A stretch of 64,000 bases of DNA from Methylobacterium radiotolerans JCM 2831 (GTDB lineage Bacteria; Pseudomonadota; Alphaproteobacteria; Rhizobiales; Beijerinckiaceae), in assembly GCF_000019725.1 (NCBI RefSeq), contig NC_010505.1, positions 5,378,001 to 5,442,000 on the forward strand. Reading direction: 5' to 3'. Positions 36,355 through 45,843 of the stretch are shown here, one piece after another. The notes below the pieces were generated by a model, which searched no databases, was not told the origin of the DNA, and saw nothing but the letters and a program-made list of their open reading frames with translations. Position 1 is the first letter of the stretch, and each line of letters begins with the position of its first letter. Both the position numbers and the translations under genes were made by a program.

Positions 36355-39300
36355 ATGCCCGCCCGACAGGCCGTCTTCACCATCTCCCGCGGCGTTCCGT
36401 TCCTGCCGACGCTCGCCGAGGCGCTGCTCTCCGGCCGCCTCGTCGGTCCGGTGGCGGGCGATCCGCTGGCCCTCGCCGCGGTCACGATCTACCTGCCGAC
36501 CCGCCGCGCGGCCCGGGCCCTCGGCGCGATCCTGGCCGAGAGGCTCGGCCGGGACGCGCCCGGCCAGGCGACGCTGCTGCCGCGGATGATACCCCTCGGC
36601 GAGGCCGACGAGGCCGAACTCGACCTCGCCGCCGAGCCGCTGCTGGAGGAGAACGCCGACCCCCTGAGCATCCCGATGCCACCGCTGGAGCGTCGTCTGA
36701 TCCTGGCCCGCCTCGTCCAGGCCTGGGCCAAGACCGTCGACCGGACGCTGCTGCCGCTGGATGCCGAGGTGCCGTTCCTCGTGCCGTCCTCCCCCGCCGA
36801 CGCCGTCGGGCTCGCCGGCGATCTCGAGCGCCTGATGGACGCGCTCACCGTCGAGGGCCTGCCCTGGTCGGAGATCGGCGCGGCCGTCGAGGCCGAGTAT
36901 TCCCGCTATTTCGGCCTGACCCTCGACTTCGTGAAGATCGCCGCCGAGAACTGGCCGAAGCTCCTGGCCGAGCGGGGACTCGCCGATCCGGTCGCCCGCG
37001 CCCGCGGGCTCGTCCTCGCGGAGGAGCGGCGCCTGTCGCGCAGCGCGACCCAGGACCCGGTGATCGTCGCCGGGTCGCTGGGCTCCGTGCCGGCCACGGC
37101 CCGGCTCATCGCCGCCGTGGCCAAGCTGCCCCACGGCGCCGTGGTCCTGCCCGGGCTCGATCTCGACCTCGACGCGGCCGGATGGGACGGCATCGACACC
37201 GGCGAGGGCTTCTCCCGCGTGATCGCGCACGGCCACCCGCAGGCGGTGCTGCACCGGCTGCTCGGGCCGGAGAACCTCAACATCGGCCGCGCGGAGGTCG
37301 TCGCCCTCGGCGAGCCCGATGCCGGCCAGGCGGCGCGGGCCGCGCTCCTGTCGCAGGCCCTCCGTCCGGCCGACACCACCGATGCGTGGGCCGCCCTCGA
37401 CCCGGCCGAGCGCGACACCGTCGCCCGGCTGGGCCTCGACGGGCTCGCGCTCGCCGAAGCGGCCGACGAGCGCGAGGAGGCGCTGGTCGCGGCGCTGGCG
37501 CTGCGCGAGACCCTCCAGACCCCCGGCGCCACCGCGGCCCTCATCACGCCCGACCGCGGGCTCGCCGGCCGGGTCGCCGTCGAACTGCTGCGCTGGGGCA
37601 TCGTGGCGGAGGATTCCGCCGGATTGTCCCTCGCCGGAAGCGCCGCCGGGCGGCTCGCCCGGCTCGCGGCGGAACTCGCCGCCGACCTCGCGCGCGATCA
37701 GGCCGACGCGATCCCCGCCCGGCTGATCGCACTGCTCTCCCATCCGATGGTCCATCTCGGGCTGCCGCGCCCCGACGTGGTCCGGGGCGCCGCGGCCCTG
37801 GAGATCGGGTTGCTGCGCGGCCCGGTCCCGGCCCCGGGCTTCGACGGCCTGCGCAAGGCCCTCGCCGCCGAGCGCGCCGGACCGCCCGAGCACCGGCCCC
37901 GGGCCAAGCGCCGCCTGAAGGACGTCGACTGGGAGCTGGCGGCGGACCTGCTGGACCGGCTGGATCTGGTGTTCCGGGATTTCCCGGGCCCGGACGGGGC
38001 CGGGGATTGCGACCTCGTCACCACCGCCACGGGGCACCGGGAGGCGTGCGACCGCCTGATCGCCGGACCGGAGGACGCTTCCCCGGCGGAGACGGACGGA
38101 TCCCTGTCCTGCCTCGACGCGCTGTTCGACGACCTGGAGATGGCCGAACCCGGCCTGATGCCGGGGCGGTTCGACGATTACGCCACCTTCTTCACGTCGC
38201 TGGCCCGGGAGCGCAAGGTCGCTTGCTCGGGCGAGGCGCCGCATCCGCGCCTGCGCATCCTCGGGCTGCTGGAGGCGCGCCTGCTCTCGGTGGACCGCGT
38301 GGTGCTCGGCGGGCTGGACGAGGGCGTCTGGCCCGTGCGCACGCTGACCGACTCGTTCCTCAACCGGCCGATGCGCGAGCGGGTCGGCCTCAACCCGCCC
38401 GAGCGGCGGATCGGGCAGATGGCCCACGACTTCGTGCAGGCGCTCGGCTGCCGCGACGCGGTGATCACCCGGGCGCTGAAGCGGGAGGGCGCGCCGACCG
38501 TGCCGTCGCGCCTGATCCAGCGCCTGCGCGCCCTCTCGGGCGATGCCCGCTGGGACGACGTCCTGCGCGCGGGGCGCCGGATCACGGGCCTCGCCGCGCG
38601 GCTCGACGCGGCGCCGCCGGAGCCGCGGCTGAAGCGCCCCGCGCCGAAGCCGGACCCGGCCCTGTTCCCGCGCTCGCTCAGCGTCACCGAGATCGAGACG
38701 CTGGTGCGCGATCCCTACAGCATCTTCGCCCGCCACGTTCTCGGGCTCGATCCCCTCGATCCCCTGGCGGCGGCGCCGGGCGTCGCCACCCGCGGCTCCC
38801 TGGTGCACGACGTCTTCGCGGAGTTCGCCGCACGCCACCCGGCGGACCTGCCGCCGGACGCGGCGGAGCGTCTGCTGAACCTCGCGGTGAACGCCTTCGG
38901 CGAGATCGAGGCGGAGTACCCGAACCTCTACGCCGAGTGGTGGCCGCGCTACGAGCGCATGGCCTCGGCCTATCTCGATTGGGAGGCGCAGCGCCGGCCC
39001 GGCCTGACCCGGGTCTACCCGGAGGTCTCCGGGCGCTGGGTGATCCCGATGGGGCGCGAGACCTTCACGCTGCGCGCCCGGGCCGACCGGATCGAGCTGC
39101 GGCCGGACGGCACCGCCTGCATCGTCGACTACAAGACCGGGACGCCGCCCTCGGCGAAGATGATCTTCACCGGGTTCTCGCCGCAGCTCACCCTGGAGGC
39201 GGCGATGCTGATGCACGGCGCCTTCGCGGACCTCCCGGCCGCGAAGACGACGCCGGACCTGCTCTACGTCCACGCCTCGGGCGGGCGGAAGCCCTTCGTC

Positions 39301-39519
39301 CCGATCCCGGTGAAGCCGCCCCGGGGCGAGGAGCGCGGCGTGGAGGCGATCGTGGCCGAGCACGCCGCGCGGCTCAAGGGGCTGGTGGCCCGGTTCATGA
39401 CCGGCGAGGCGGCCTACACGGCGCGGCCCTACCCGCAATATGCCAGCAAGTACGGCGCCTACGATCACCTGGCCCGGGTGCTCGAATGGTCGCTCGCCGG
39501 CGACGAGGGCGGGGAGTAA
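36355..39519 (+). CDS. addB: Double-strand break repair protein AddB (alphaproteobacterial type)
   Basis: This 1054-residue protein is the AddB subunit of the AddAB helicase-nuclease that resects DNA ends for RecA. It lacks a working Walker A; the N-terminus has VTIYLPTRRAARALGAIL. LGGLDEGVWPVRTLTDSFLN is a conserved block. The C-terminal RecB-like nuclease has RGSLVHDVF (His818), RADRIELRPDGTACIVDYKTG (Asp925, Lys927) and a final YASKYGAYDHLARV. In many alphaproteobacteria addA follows directly; here a terminator and an opposing gene follow instead. Two antisense open frames of more than 1,100 codons are shadows. Confidence 0.94.
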   Translation: MPARQAVFTISRGVPFLPTLAEALLSGRLVGPVAGDPLALAAVTIYLPTRRAARALGAILAERLGRDAPGQATLLPRMIPLGEADEAELDLAAEPLLEENADPLSIPMPPLERRLILARLVQAWAKTVDRTLLPLDAEVPFLVPSSPADAVGLAGDLERLMDALTVEGLPWSEIGAAVEAEYSRYFGLTLDFVKIAAENWPKLLAERGLADPVARARGLVLAEERRLSRSATQDPVIVAGSLGSVPATARLIAAVAKLPHGAVVLPGLDLDLDAAGWDGIDTGEGFSRVIAHGHPQAVLHRLLGPENLNIGRAEVVALGEPDAGQAARAALLSQALRPADTTDAWAALDPAERDTVARLGLDGLALAEAADEREEALVAALALRETLQTPGATAALITPDRGLAGRVAVELLRWGIVAEDSAGLSLAGSAAGRLARLAAELAADLARDQADAIPARLIALLSHPMVHLGLPRPDVVRGAAALEIGLLRGPVPAPGFDGLRKALAAERAGPPEHRPRAKRRLKDVDWELAADLLDRLDLVFRDFPGPDGAGDCDLVTTATGHREACDRLIAGPEDASPAETDGSLSCLDALFDDLEMAEPGLMPGRFDDYATFFTSLARERKVACSGEAPHPRLRILGLLEARLLSVDRVVLGGLDEGVWPVRTLTDSFLNRPMRERVGLNPPERRIGQMAHDFVQALGCRDAVITRALKREGAPTVPSRLIQRLRALSGDARWDDVLRAGRRITGLAARLDAAPPEPRLKRPAPKPDPALFPRSLSVTEIETLVRDPYSIFARHVLGLDPLDPLAAAPGVATRGSLVHDVFAEFAARHPADLPPDAAERLLNLAVNAFGEIEAEYPNLYAEWWPRYERMASAYLDWEAQRRPGLTRVYPEVSGRWVIPMGRETFTLRARADRIELRPDGTACIVDYKTGTPPSAKMIFTGFSPQLTLEAAMLMHGAFADLPAAKTTPDLLYVHASGGRKPFVPIPVKPPRGEERGVEAIVAEHAARLKGLVARFMTGEAAYTARPYPQYASKYGAYDHLARVLEWSLAGDEGGE

Positions 39520-39544
39520 GCCCACCCCAGCGCTGCGGTGATAT

Positions 39545-39578
39545 CCCGCCCGCACCTCAGGATGTGGGTGCGGGTGGG
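39545..39578. terminator. Bidirectional hairpin between addB and gcdH
   Basis: CCCGCCCGCACC (39545-39556) pairs with GGTGCGGGTGGG (39567-39578) over 12 bases with one mismatch, around a 10-base loop. It lies between two convergent stops, suggesting it ends both transcripts. Confidence 0.6.
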
Positions 39579-39595
39579 AGGCGCGTTCCTGGATC

Positions 39596-40825
39596 TCAGA
39601 AGAACGCCTGCAGCCCCGTCTGCGCCCGGCCCAGGATCAGGGCGTGGACGTCGTGGGTGCCCTCGTAGGTGTTCACCGTCTCGAGGTTCTGGGCGTGGCG
39701 CATCACGTGGTACTCGCCCATGATGCCGTTGCCGCCGTGCATGTCCCGGGCGGTGCGGGCGATGTCCAGCGCCTTGCCGCAATTGTTGCGCTTGACCAGC
39801 GAGATCATCTCCGGGGCCATCCGGCCCTCGTCCATCAGCCGCCCGACCCGGAGCGAGGCCTGGAGGCCCAGCGCGATCTCGGTCTGCATGTCGGCGAGCT
39901 TCTTCTGGACGAGCTGCGTCTGCGCCAGGGGCCGGCCGAACTGCTTGCGCTCCAGGGTGTAGCTGCGGGCGCGGTGCCAGCAATCCTCGGCGGCGCCCAT
40001 CGCGCCCCACGAGATGCCGTAGCGCGCCCGGTTGAGGCAGCCGAACGGCCCCTTGAGCCCCGAGACGTTCGGCAAGAGCGCGTCCTCACCGACCTCGACG
40101 CCCTCCATGACGATCTCGCCGGTGGTCGAGGCGCGCAGGGACAGCTTGCCCTTGAGCGTCGGTGCGGACAGGCCCTTCATGCCCTTCTCGAGGACGAAGC
40201 CGCGTATCGCGCCCTCGTGCGCGTCGGACTTCGCCCAGACCACGAACACGTCCGCGAAGGGCGCGTTCGAGATCCACATCTTGGCGCCGGAGATCCGGTA
40301 GCCGCCGTCGATCTTCTCGGCCTTGGTCTTCATCCCGGCCGGGTCCGAGCCGGCATCGGGCTCGGTCAGGCCGAAGCAGCCGATCCACTCGCCCGAGGCG
40401 AGCTTCGGCAGGAACTTCTGCCGCTGCTCCTCCGAGCCGTAGGCGTGGATCGGGTACATGACGAGGGAGGACTGCACGCTCATCATCGAGCGGTAGCCGG
40501 AATCCACCGCCTCGACCGCCCGCGCCACCAGCCCGTAGGCCACGTAGGAGGCGCCCGCGCAGCCGTACTCCTCGGGGAGGGTCACGCCGAGGAGACCGAG
40601 TTCGCCCATCTTCCGGAACAGGCCGGGATCGGTCTTCTCGGTGGCGTAGGCCTCGACGATCCCCGGGAGAAGCTGCTCCTGCGCGAAGCTCTGGGCGACG
40701 TCGCGGATCGCCCGCTCGTCCTCGGTGAGCTGATCCTCCAGCAGGAAGGGATCGTCCCAGACGAAGCGGGCCGAGGCCGGGGCCGACGGTGAGGCGCTGC
40801 CCGGAGGGCGCATCGGAGCGTTCAT
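39596..40825 (-). CDS. gcdH: Glutaryl-CoA dehydrogenase
   Basis: This 409-residue FAD enzyme of the acyl-CoA dehydrogenase family should oxidise and decarboxylate glutaryl-CoA to crotonyl-CoA in lysine/tryptophan/glutarate breakdown. The N-terminal [37 protein letters not shown] and [13 protein letters not shown] match GcdH. The catalytic Glu lies in [35 protein letters not shown] and [18 protein letters not shown] are also family-typical. Length is normal. It is leftward, with the AEC transporter gene upstream on the same strand about 110 bases away; cotranscription is possible. Confidence 0.93.
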   Translation of the reverse strand: MNAPMRPPGSASPSAPASARFVWDDPFLLEDQLTEDERAIRDVAQSFAQEQLLPGIVEAYATEKTDPGLFRKMGELGLLGVTLPEEYGCAGASYVAYGLVARAVEAVDSGYRSMMSVQSSLVMYPIHAYGSEEQRQKFLPKLASGEWIGCFGLTEPDAGSDPAGMKTKAEKIDGGYRISGAKMWISNAPFADVFVVWAKSDAHEGAIRGFVLEKGMKGLSAPTLKGKLSLRASTTGEIVMEGVEVGEDALLPNVSGLKGPFGCLNRARYGISWGAMGAAEDCWHRARSYTLERKQFGRPLAQTQLVQKKLADMQTEIALGLQASLRVGRLMDEGRMAPEMISLVKRNNCGKALDIARTARDMHGGNGIMGEYHVMRHAQNLETVNTYEGTHDVHALILGRAQTGLQAFF

Positions 40826-40938
40826 CGAAATTCCTCGCCTGCAGGGAAGCGCGGGTCCTCGCGGCCCGCGCGCTTGGGCCTACCCTAGACCCGCGCGGCG
40901 CCCGGTCCAACGCGCGCGGTGACGCCGGGGCGTTGCCG

Positions 40939-41868
40939 TCACGCCCGGCCGAGGAGCGTGAGCCAGGCCAGCGTGGTGAGCGGCGCCAGGAGGGTCGAGA
41001 CCAGGACCGAGGCCGCGACCATGCCGGTCTCGGTCCGGTAGCGCGCCGCCAGCAGGTAGGCGTTGATCCCCACCGGCATGGCGGCGAACAGGGTGGCGAC
41101 GCCCGCGTAGGCGGCCGGCATGGCGAAGACGTGGAAGGCCAGGATCCAGACCGCGAGCGGGTGGAGGAGATTCTTCAGGAGCGCGATCACCAGGGCACCC
41201 TTGAGGTCGAACAGCACCCGGTAGCGCTTCAGGCCGGCGCCGAGCGCCACCAGCGCGCAGGTGGAGGCGGTGTCCGCGAAGGCGTCGATCAGCGACCGGG
41301 CGATGCCGGCCGGCGCGAGGCCGAGGGCCTTCATGGCCATGCCGATCAGCAGCGCCACGAAGATCGGGTTGCGCAGGAGCACCAGGGCGAGACCGCGGAT
41401 CCGCGCCAGGACCGGCAGGCCGGAATCGGACTCGATCAGGAAGGTGGCGCTGCCCATCATGAGCGGCAGGTGGACGGCGAGCAGCATGAACAGCGGGAAG
41501 GCACCCTCCTCGCCGTAGGCCTGCAGGATCATCGGGACGCCCACGAACACCGTGTTCGACTGGCTCGCCGCGAAGCCGTGGAGGATCGCGCCGCGCCGCT
41601 CGATCCCGGCGCGCCGCCGGGCAATCAGCGTGCCGACGAACCACGAGATCGCCGCGCCGCCGAAATACGCGACCCAGTAGGACCACGCGACGGTCCCGCT
41701 CATCCCGGGCTTGGTCAGCGTGGCGATGATCAGCGCCGGGACCGCGACGGCGAAGACGTATTCCGACAGCCCGTCGCTGACCTTGTCGGAGAGGAGCCCC
41801 GCGAGGGCGGCCGCCCAGCCGATCAGGACGATCCCGAAGATCGGGGCGATGATGGCGAGGGCGTTCAC
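40939..41868 (-). CDS. AEC-family auxin efflux carrier-like transporter
   Basis: This 309-residue integral membrane protein belongs to the AEC family, whose bacterial members move malonate, malate or other organic acids. About ten helices are visible: ALAIIAPIFGIVLIGWAA first, then VFAVAVPALIIATLTKPG, with the family's broken-helix segment around SNTVFVGVPMILQAYGEEG. The GTG at 41868 is preferred because it starts directly at the first helix; an ATG at 41964 would add a basic leader. It is divergent from a methyltransferase gene. Substrate is unknown. Confidence 0.88.
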   Translation of the reverse strand: MNALAIIAPIFGIVLIGWAAALAGLLSDKVSDGLSEYVFAVAVPALIIATLTKPGMSGTVAWSYWVAYFGGAAISWFVGTLIARRRAGIERRGAILHGFAASQSNTVFVGVPMILQAYGEEGAFPLFMLLAVHLPLMMGSATFLIESDSGLPVLARIRGLALVLLRNPIFVALLIGMAMKALGLAPAGIARSLIDAFADTASTCALVALGAGLKRYRVLFDLKGALVIALLKNLLHPLAVWILAFHVFAMPAAYAGVATLFAAMPVGINAYLLAARYRTETGMVAASVLVSTLLAPLTTLAWLTLLGRA

Positions 41869-41962
41869 GGGGCCGGCGGGAGAAGGGTCTGGTGCGCGGG
41901 GGGCGACCCGGCCCATAGCACGCCGTCGCGCCGCGTCGCGCACCGTCGGGAGCTGTGCTGGC

Positions 41963-42745
41963 ATGTCGGACGAGAGGGGATCGGCGATTCACCGCGCCGC
42001 CGCGCAGGGCTACGGTGCCGAGGCGGACACCTACGTGACGGGCCGCCCCGATTATCCGGCGGCCGTGACCGGCTGGCTCGCGGCGGATCTCGGTCTCGGG
42101 CCGGGGCGGCGGGTGCTCGACCTGGGCTCGGGCACCGGCAAGTTCCTGCCCACCCTGCGCGCGACCGGAGCCTCCGTCGTCGCGGTGGAGCCCGTCGACG
42201 CCATGCGCGCGCGGATCGCGGGCGCGCATCCGGAGGTCGAGGCCCTCGCCGGGACCGCGGAGGCGATCCCGCTGGACGCGGCGAGCCTCGACGCGGTGGT
42301 CTGCGCCCAGTCCTTCCACTGGTTCGGCACGGCCGCCGCGCTCACCGAGATCGCCCGGGTGCTGCGTCCCGGCGGCCGGCTCGGGCTGATCTGGAACGTG
42401 CGCGACGAGACCGTGCCCTGGGTCGCCGCCCTGTCGCGGATCACCGATCCGCACGAGGGCGGCGCGCCGCGCTACCGCACCGGCGCGTGGCGGGCCCCGT
42501 TTCCCGCGCCGGATTTCGGGCCGCTGCGCGAGCGGCGCTGGCGGCACGCGCACAGCGGCACCCCCGAGGCCGTGATCCTCGACCGCCCGCTCTCGGTCAG
42601 CTTCCTCGCGGCGCTTCCCAGCGCCGAGCGCGCCCGCGTCGCCGCAGCGGTGCGGGCCCTCATCGCCGACACGCCCGAACTCGCCGGCCGAGCGACGCTC
42701 GACTTCCCCTACGTGACGACGGCCTACAGCAGCGTGCGCGCCTGA
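41963..42745 (+). CDS. Class I SAM-dependent methyltransferase
   Basis: This 260-residue methyltransferase starts MSDERGSAIHRAAAQGYGAE and has the SAM-binding loop RVLDLGSGTGKFLPTLRA, the acidic strand VVAVEPVDAMR, and motif IV region CAQSFHWFGTAAAL followed by VLRPGGRLGLIWNVRDE. The pattern resembles Methyltransf_11 small-molecule enzymes of the Tam/UbiE-like kind. GGGAG about 10 bases ahead of ATG 41963 supports the start. It is divergent from an AEC transporter. The methyl acceptor cannot be inferred. Confidence 0.88.
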   Translation: MSDERGSAIHRAAAQGYGAEADTYVTGRPDYPAAVTGWLAADLGLGPGRRVLDLGSGTGKFLPTLRATGASVVAVEPVDAMRARIAGAHPEVEALAGTAEAIPLDAASLDAVVCAQSFHWFGTAAALTEIARVLRPGGRLGLIWNVRDETVPWVAALSRITDPHEGGAPRYRTGAWRAPFPAPDFGPLRERRWRHAHSGTPEAVILDRPLSVSFLAALPSAERARVAAAVRALIADTPELAGRATLDFPYVTTAYSSVRA

Positions 42746-42761
42746 CGGCGTCGAGGTCGGC

Positions 42762-43241
42762 CTACTTGTTCTCCAGCACCTTGATCGGATCCGTGCGCTG
42801 ACTCGCGGGCGGCTCCTTGGTCAGATTGGCGCCGCCCTCCCGCTGCACCTTGACGTCCTGCGGCGCGCCCGGCCCGCCGACGGCGCGGCCGCCCTCGGTG
42901 CTCTGCGTCGGCACGGTGCCGGAGGCGAGTTCCAGACAGGTCACCATCTCGACGTAGGATGGGAAGCCGCCCGCCTTGAACTGGTTCTGGCACTGGCGCT
43001 TGGCGGCGGGCGTGTAGCTGCTCCAGTGCCGCTCGGCCTCCTTCTTGGCGTCGCGCTCGGAGCGGATGCAGCCGTCGTAATTCGCCTTGTCGCTGATGGT
43101 CGTGTTCGTGACCTGGGCCGACTGGCAGGTGCGCTCGACGTCGAGATCGGGCACCGCGTCGGCCCGGGCGGAGGCCGACGCGAGCGCCAGGGTGAGCAGC
43201 GCGAAGGTGCCGGGGACCATCGTGCGGAAACGGGTCGTCAT
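42762..43241 (-). CDS. Exported four-cysteine protein of unknown function
   Basis: This 159-residue protein has a signal peptide (MVPGTFALLTLALASASARA) and a mature region with four cysteines (ERTCQSAQ, YDGCIRSE, KRQCQNQF, EMVTCLEL), enough for two disulfides. The spacing resembles small periplasmic helical proteins seen in Hyphomicrobiales. The C-terminal third is disordered-looking (Gly/Pro/Glu-rich). No function is known. It sits between a convergent methyltransferase and the PLP-enzyme gene whose stop is upstream on the same strand. Confidence 0.8.
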   Translation of the reverse strand: MTTRFRTMVPGTFALLTLALASASARADAVPDLDVERTCQSAQVTNTTISDKANYDGCIRSERDAKKEAERHWSSYTPAAKRQCQNQFKAGGFPSYVEMVTCLELASGTVPTQSTEGGRAVGGPGAPQDVKVQREGGANLTKEPPASQRTDPIKVLENK

Positions 43242-43333
43242 GTCGTCAGACTCGCGATCTGTGGCGGTTCGCGCCGCCGGAACTGCCGGCACAACGCGCC
43301 AGGAACCCGTTCGGCACCAAGCGCCCGCGACGA

Positions 43334-44536
43334 TCACCCCGCGTGGGCGCCGCGCAGGGCCTGATCGAGATCGCCGTACAGGTCGTCCGTGTCCTCGATG
43401 CCGGTGGACAGGCGCAGCAGGTCCGGCGGGCAGGGACTGCCCGGGCCTTCCACCGAGGCGCGGTGCTCGATGAGGCTCTCGACGCCGCCGAGCGAGGTCG
43501 CCCGCTTCCAGAGCCGCACCCGCGCCGCCGTGGCGATGGCGCCGGCCTCGCCGCCGGCCACCCGGATCGACAGCATGAAGCCGAACCCGTCCCGCATCTG
43601 CCGGCAGGCGACCGCGTGGCCGGGATCGTCCGGGAGACCCGGGTAGAGGACGCGGGTCACGTGGGGGTGTCCGCTCAGGCGCCCGGCGAGGCGCAGGGCG
43701 CCCGCCGCCTGCGCGGCCGCCCGGAGATGCAGGGTCCGGAGCGAGCGCATCAGCAGGTAGGCCTCGAAGGGCCCGAGGATGCCGCCGCTGCCGGCGCGGA
43801 TCCCCCGGATCCGCTCCCAGAACGCGTCGGCCCGCGCGCCCGCCAGCACGCCCGCCACCACGTCGGAATGGCCGTTGAGGATCTTGGTGGCCGAGTGCAT
43901 CACGATGTCGGCGCCGAGTTCCAGGGGCCGGGTGTGGACCGGCGAGGCGGCCGTGGAATCCACGGCGAGCCGCGCCCCCGCCGCGTGGGCGATCTCGGCC
44001 GCCGCGGCGATGTCGGTGACCGTCCAGAGCGGGTTGCCGGGTGTCTCGATCCAGACGAGCTTGGTCCGGCCGGGCTCGATCGCGGCGCGCAGGGCGTCCG
44101 GATCGTCCGTGTCCGCGAAGGTCAGTGTGAGGCCGCGCCGGGGCGCCTCCTCGCGCAGCCAGCGCTTCAGCGCCCAGTACATGACCGTGCCGGCGACCAC
44201 GTGGTCGCCGGGCTCCAGCGCGCCGAACACCGCGGTCGCCGCCGCCATCCCGGAGCCGAACAGCAGCGCGCCGGCGCCGGCGCCCTCCAGCATCGCCAGG
44301 ACCGACTCCGCCTCACGCACCGTGGCGTTGTCGGGCCGCGCGTAGCTGTAGCCGGAGCTGTAGCCGTTGTCGGGATCGCGGATGAAGGTGGTGGCGACGT
44401 GGAGCGGCATGACCACCGCCCGCGTCTCCGGCTCGATCCGGCCCATGGCCTGGGCCGCGAGGCTCCGGCGCGTGAAGTCCGGCTCGGCGTCGCTCCGGGT
44501 ATCCGACCGACCCTGCGGCGCGTAAGGCTGTGACAT
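43334..44536 (-). CDS. Cys/Met metabolism PLP-dependent enzyme
   Basis: This 400-residue fold-type I enzyme belongs to the cystathionine gamma-synthase/beta-lyase family. The PLP lysine is in VMHSATKILNGHSDVV; other hallmarks are PLHVATTFIRD, GYSYARPDNATV, LLFGSGMAAATAVF, WIETPGNPLWTVTD and SLGGVESLIEHRAS. The start used is ATG 44536 (MSQPYAPQGRSD). Family members act in transsulfuration, methionine synthesis or methionine degradation; sequence alone does not separate these. It is divergent from tspO with a 95-base gap. Confidence 0.9.
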   Translation of the reverse strand: MSQPYAPQGRSDTRSDAEPDFTRRSLAAQAMGRIEPETRAVVMPLHVATTFIRDPDNGYSSGYSYARPDNATVREAESVLAMLEGAGAGALLFGSGMAAATAVFGALEPGDHVVAGTVMYWALKRWLREEAPRRGLTLTFADTDDPDALRAAIEPGRTKLVWIETPGNPLWTVTDIAAAAEIAHAAGARLAVDSTAASPVHTRPLELGADIVMHSATKILNGHSDVVAGVLAGARADAFWERIRGIRAGSGGILGPFEAYLLMRSLRTLHLRAAAQAAGALRLAGRLSGHPHVTRVLYPGLPDDPGHAVACRQMRDGFGFMLSIRVAGGEAGAIATAARVRLWKRATSLGGVESLIEHRASVEGPGSPCPPDLLRLSTGIEDTDDLYGDLDQALRGAHAG

Positions 44537-44631
44537 CTGGCGATTCTCGGCGGATGGAGACGGGCGCGTGCCACGGCGCGTGGCCCCCGGCAAGCCGCGC
44601 CACACGCCGCGCCCGGTGGAGACCGACGATC

Positions 44632-45150
44632 ATGACCGCCGCCACACACGTCCCCGGAGGATCGCCCCTGCCGCGCTGGCTGCGCCTCGCCGCCGCGATC
44701 CTGCCGGTGGCGGCCACCGCGGCCGTCGGCTCGATGGCGACCCAGGCCGAGATCCCGGGCTGGTACGCGAGCCTGAACAAGCCGGCCTTCAACCCGCCGA
44801 ACTGGGTGTTCCCGGTCGCCTGGACGATCCTCTACACGATGATCGCGGTCTCCCTCTGGCGGCTGCTCGGCGCCATGCCGCGCACCGGGCCGAGCCGCGA
44901 GGGCTGGTGGCTCGCCCTCGCGGCGTTCCTGGTGCAGATCGCCCTCAACGCCGCCTGGACCCCGGTCTTCTTCACCGCGCACGCGATCGGCGCCGGGCTA
45001 ATCGTCGTCGCGATGCTGCTGGTGATGGTGCTCTGGACGATCCGGCTGACCTGGCGCTTCGACCGGCTCGCGGCCTGGCTCCTCGTCCCCTACGCGGCCT
45101 GGGTCGCGTTCGCGACGCTCCTCAACGCCGCGATCCTGCGGATGAACTGA
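44632..45150 (+). CDS. tspO: TspO/MBR-family tryptophan-rich sensory protein
   Basis: This 172-residue membrane protein has five hydrophobic helices. The conserved WYASLNKPAFNPPNWVFP, VAWTILYTMIAVSLWRL and LNAAWTPVFF are diagnostic of the TspO family, which binds porphyrins and, in Rhodobacter, dampens photosynthesis gene expression in response to oxygen. Methylobacteria make bacteriochlorophyll, so a tetrapyrrole role fits. GGTGGAG ahead of ATG 44632 gives the start. It is convergent with the PsiE-family gene. Confidence 0.93.
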   Translation: MTAATHVPGGSPLPRWLRLAAAILPVAATAAVGSMATQAEIPGWYASLNKPAFNPPNWVFPVAWTILYTMIAVSLWRLLGAMPRTGPSREGWWLALAAFLVQIALNAAWTPVFFTAHAIGAGLIVVAMLLVMVLWTIRLTWRFDRLAAWLLVPYAAWVAFATLLNAAILRMN

Positions 45151-45192
45151 CCGCCCATCCCGCCGGCGCCCGACCGCGCGCCGGCACGGCTG

Positions 45193-45723
45193 TCAGGACA
45201 CGTGTTCGGGCTTCTCCTCGCCCGCGGGCCTGCCATCGTCGCGGGCGCGGTGCAGCAGGAAGATCGCGAACACCATCGTGAGGATCAGGCCCGCCAGCAC
45301 GCCGAGCTCGATCATCGAGGCCTGGAACAGCGCCTGCTTCTCCGGCGACCAGTCCTTGGCGTGCATGATCTCCGACGATTGCAGGGTGATGACCAGCACC
45401 CGCCGGATCGAGGCGATCAGCCCGACGATCAGGAACGGCTCGCAGGTCAGCGTCCCCGACCGCATCGAGACCCGCACCGTGTGCAGGATCTCGATCAGCA
45501 TCAGCAGGAAGAGGAGCCGGTCGATCACCTCCAGGATCTGCTGCGCGCCGCCAAGCGCCCGCATCGCCTCCCAAGTCATGCCGGCGGCCTCGATCAGCGC
45601 CACGAGGGCGGTGAGCGCCAACAGGATGCCGAGCGCCGCGTAGATGGCGTGCTCGGTGTGCAGGAAGATCGCGCTGGCGATCTTCGTCAGGCGGCCCTGA
45701 TCTTCTGAGTGTTCGGACATCAT
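45193..45723 (-). CDS. PsiE-family membrane protein
   Basis: This 176-residue protein has four membrane segments (for example IYAALGILLALTALVALIEA, VIDRLLFLLMLIEILHTV and LGVLAGLILTMVFAIFLL). The conserved PFLIVGLIASIRRVLVIT block marks the phosphate-starvation-inducible PsiE family. Function is unknown beyond phosphate-related expression in E. coli. Two adjacent ATG codons (45723 and 45720) compete; GGGGGA is right before the first. No Pho box was recognised upstream. Confidence 0.85.
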   Translation of the reverse strand: MMSEHSEDQGRLTKIASAIFLHTEHAIYAALGILLALTALVALIEAAGMTWEAMRALGGAQQILEVIDRLLFLLMLIEILHTVRVSMRSGTLTCEPFLIVGLIASIRRVLVITLQSSEIMHAKDWSPEKQALFQASMIELGVLAGLILTMVFAIFLLHRARDDGRPAGEEKPEHVS

Positions 45724-45843
45724 TCCCCCCTGGAATGTGCCGAGACGATCAGCTTCCGAACCGCGCGTCCAGCCCGGCGGCGCGCGGGTTCAATCGATCG
45801 GGAACGGGAGTGGCGTTACGTCGCTGCCGGTGGCCGACGCCGA

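Noticed and set aside
36142..39668. Two open frames above 1,100 codons overlapping addB
   Set aside because: Both are shadows; the AddB frame has the conserved nuclease motifs and start.
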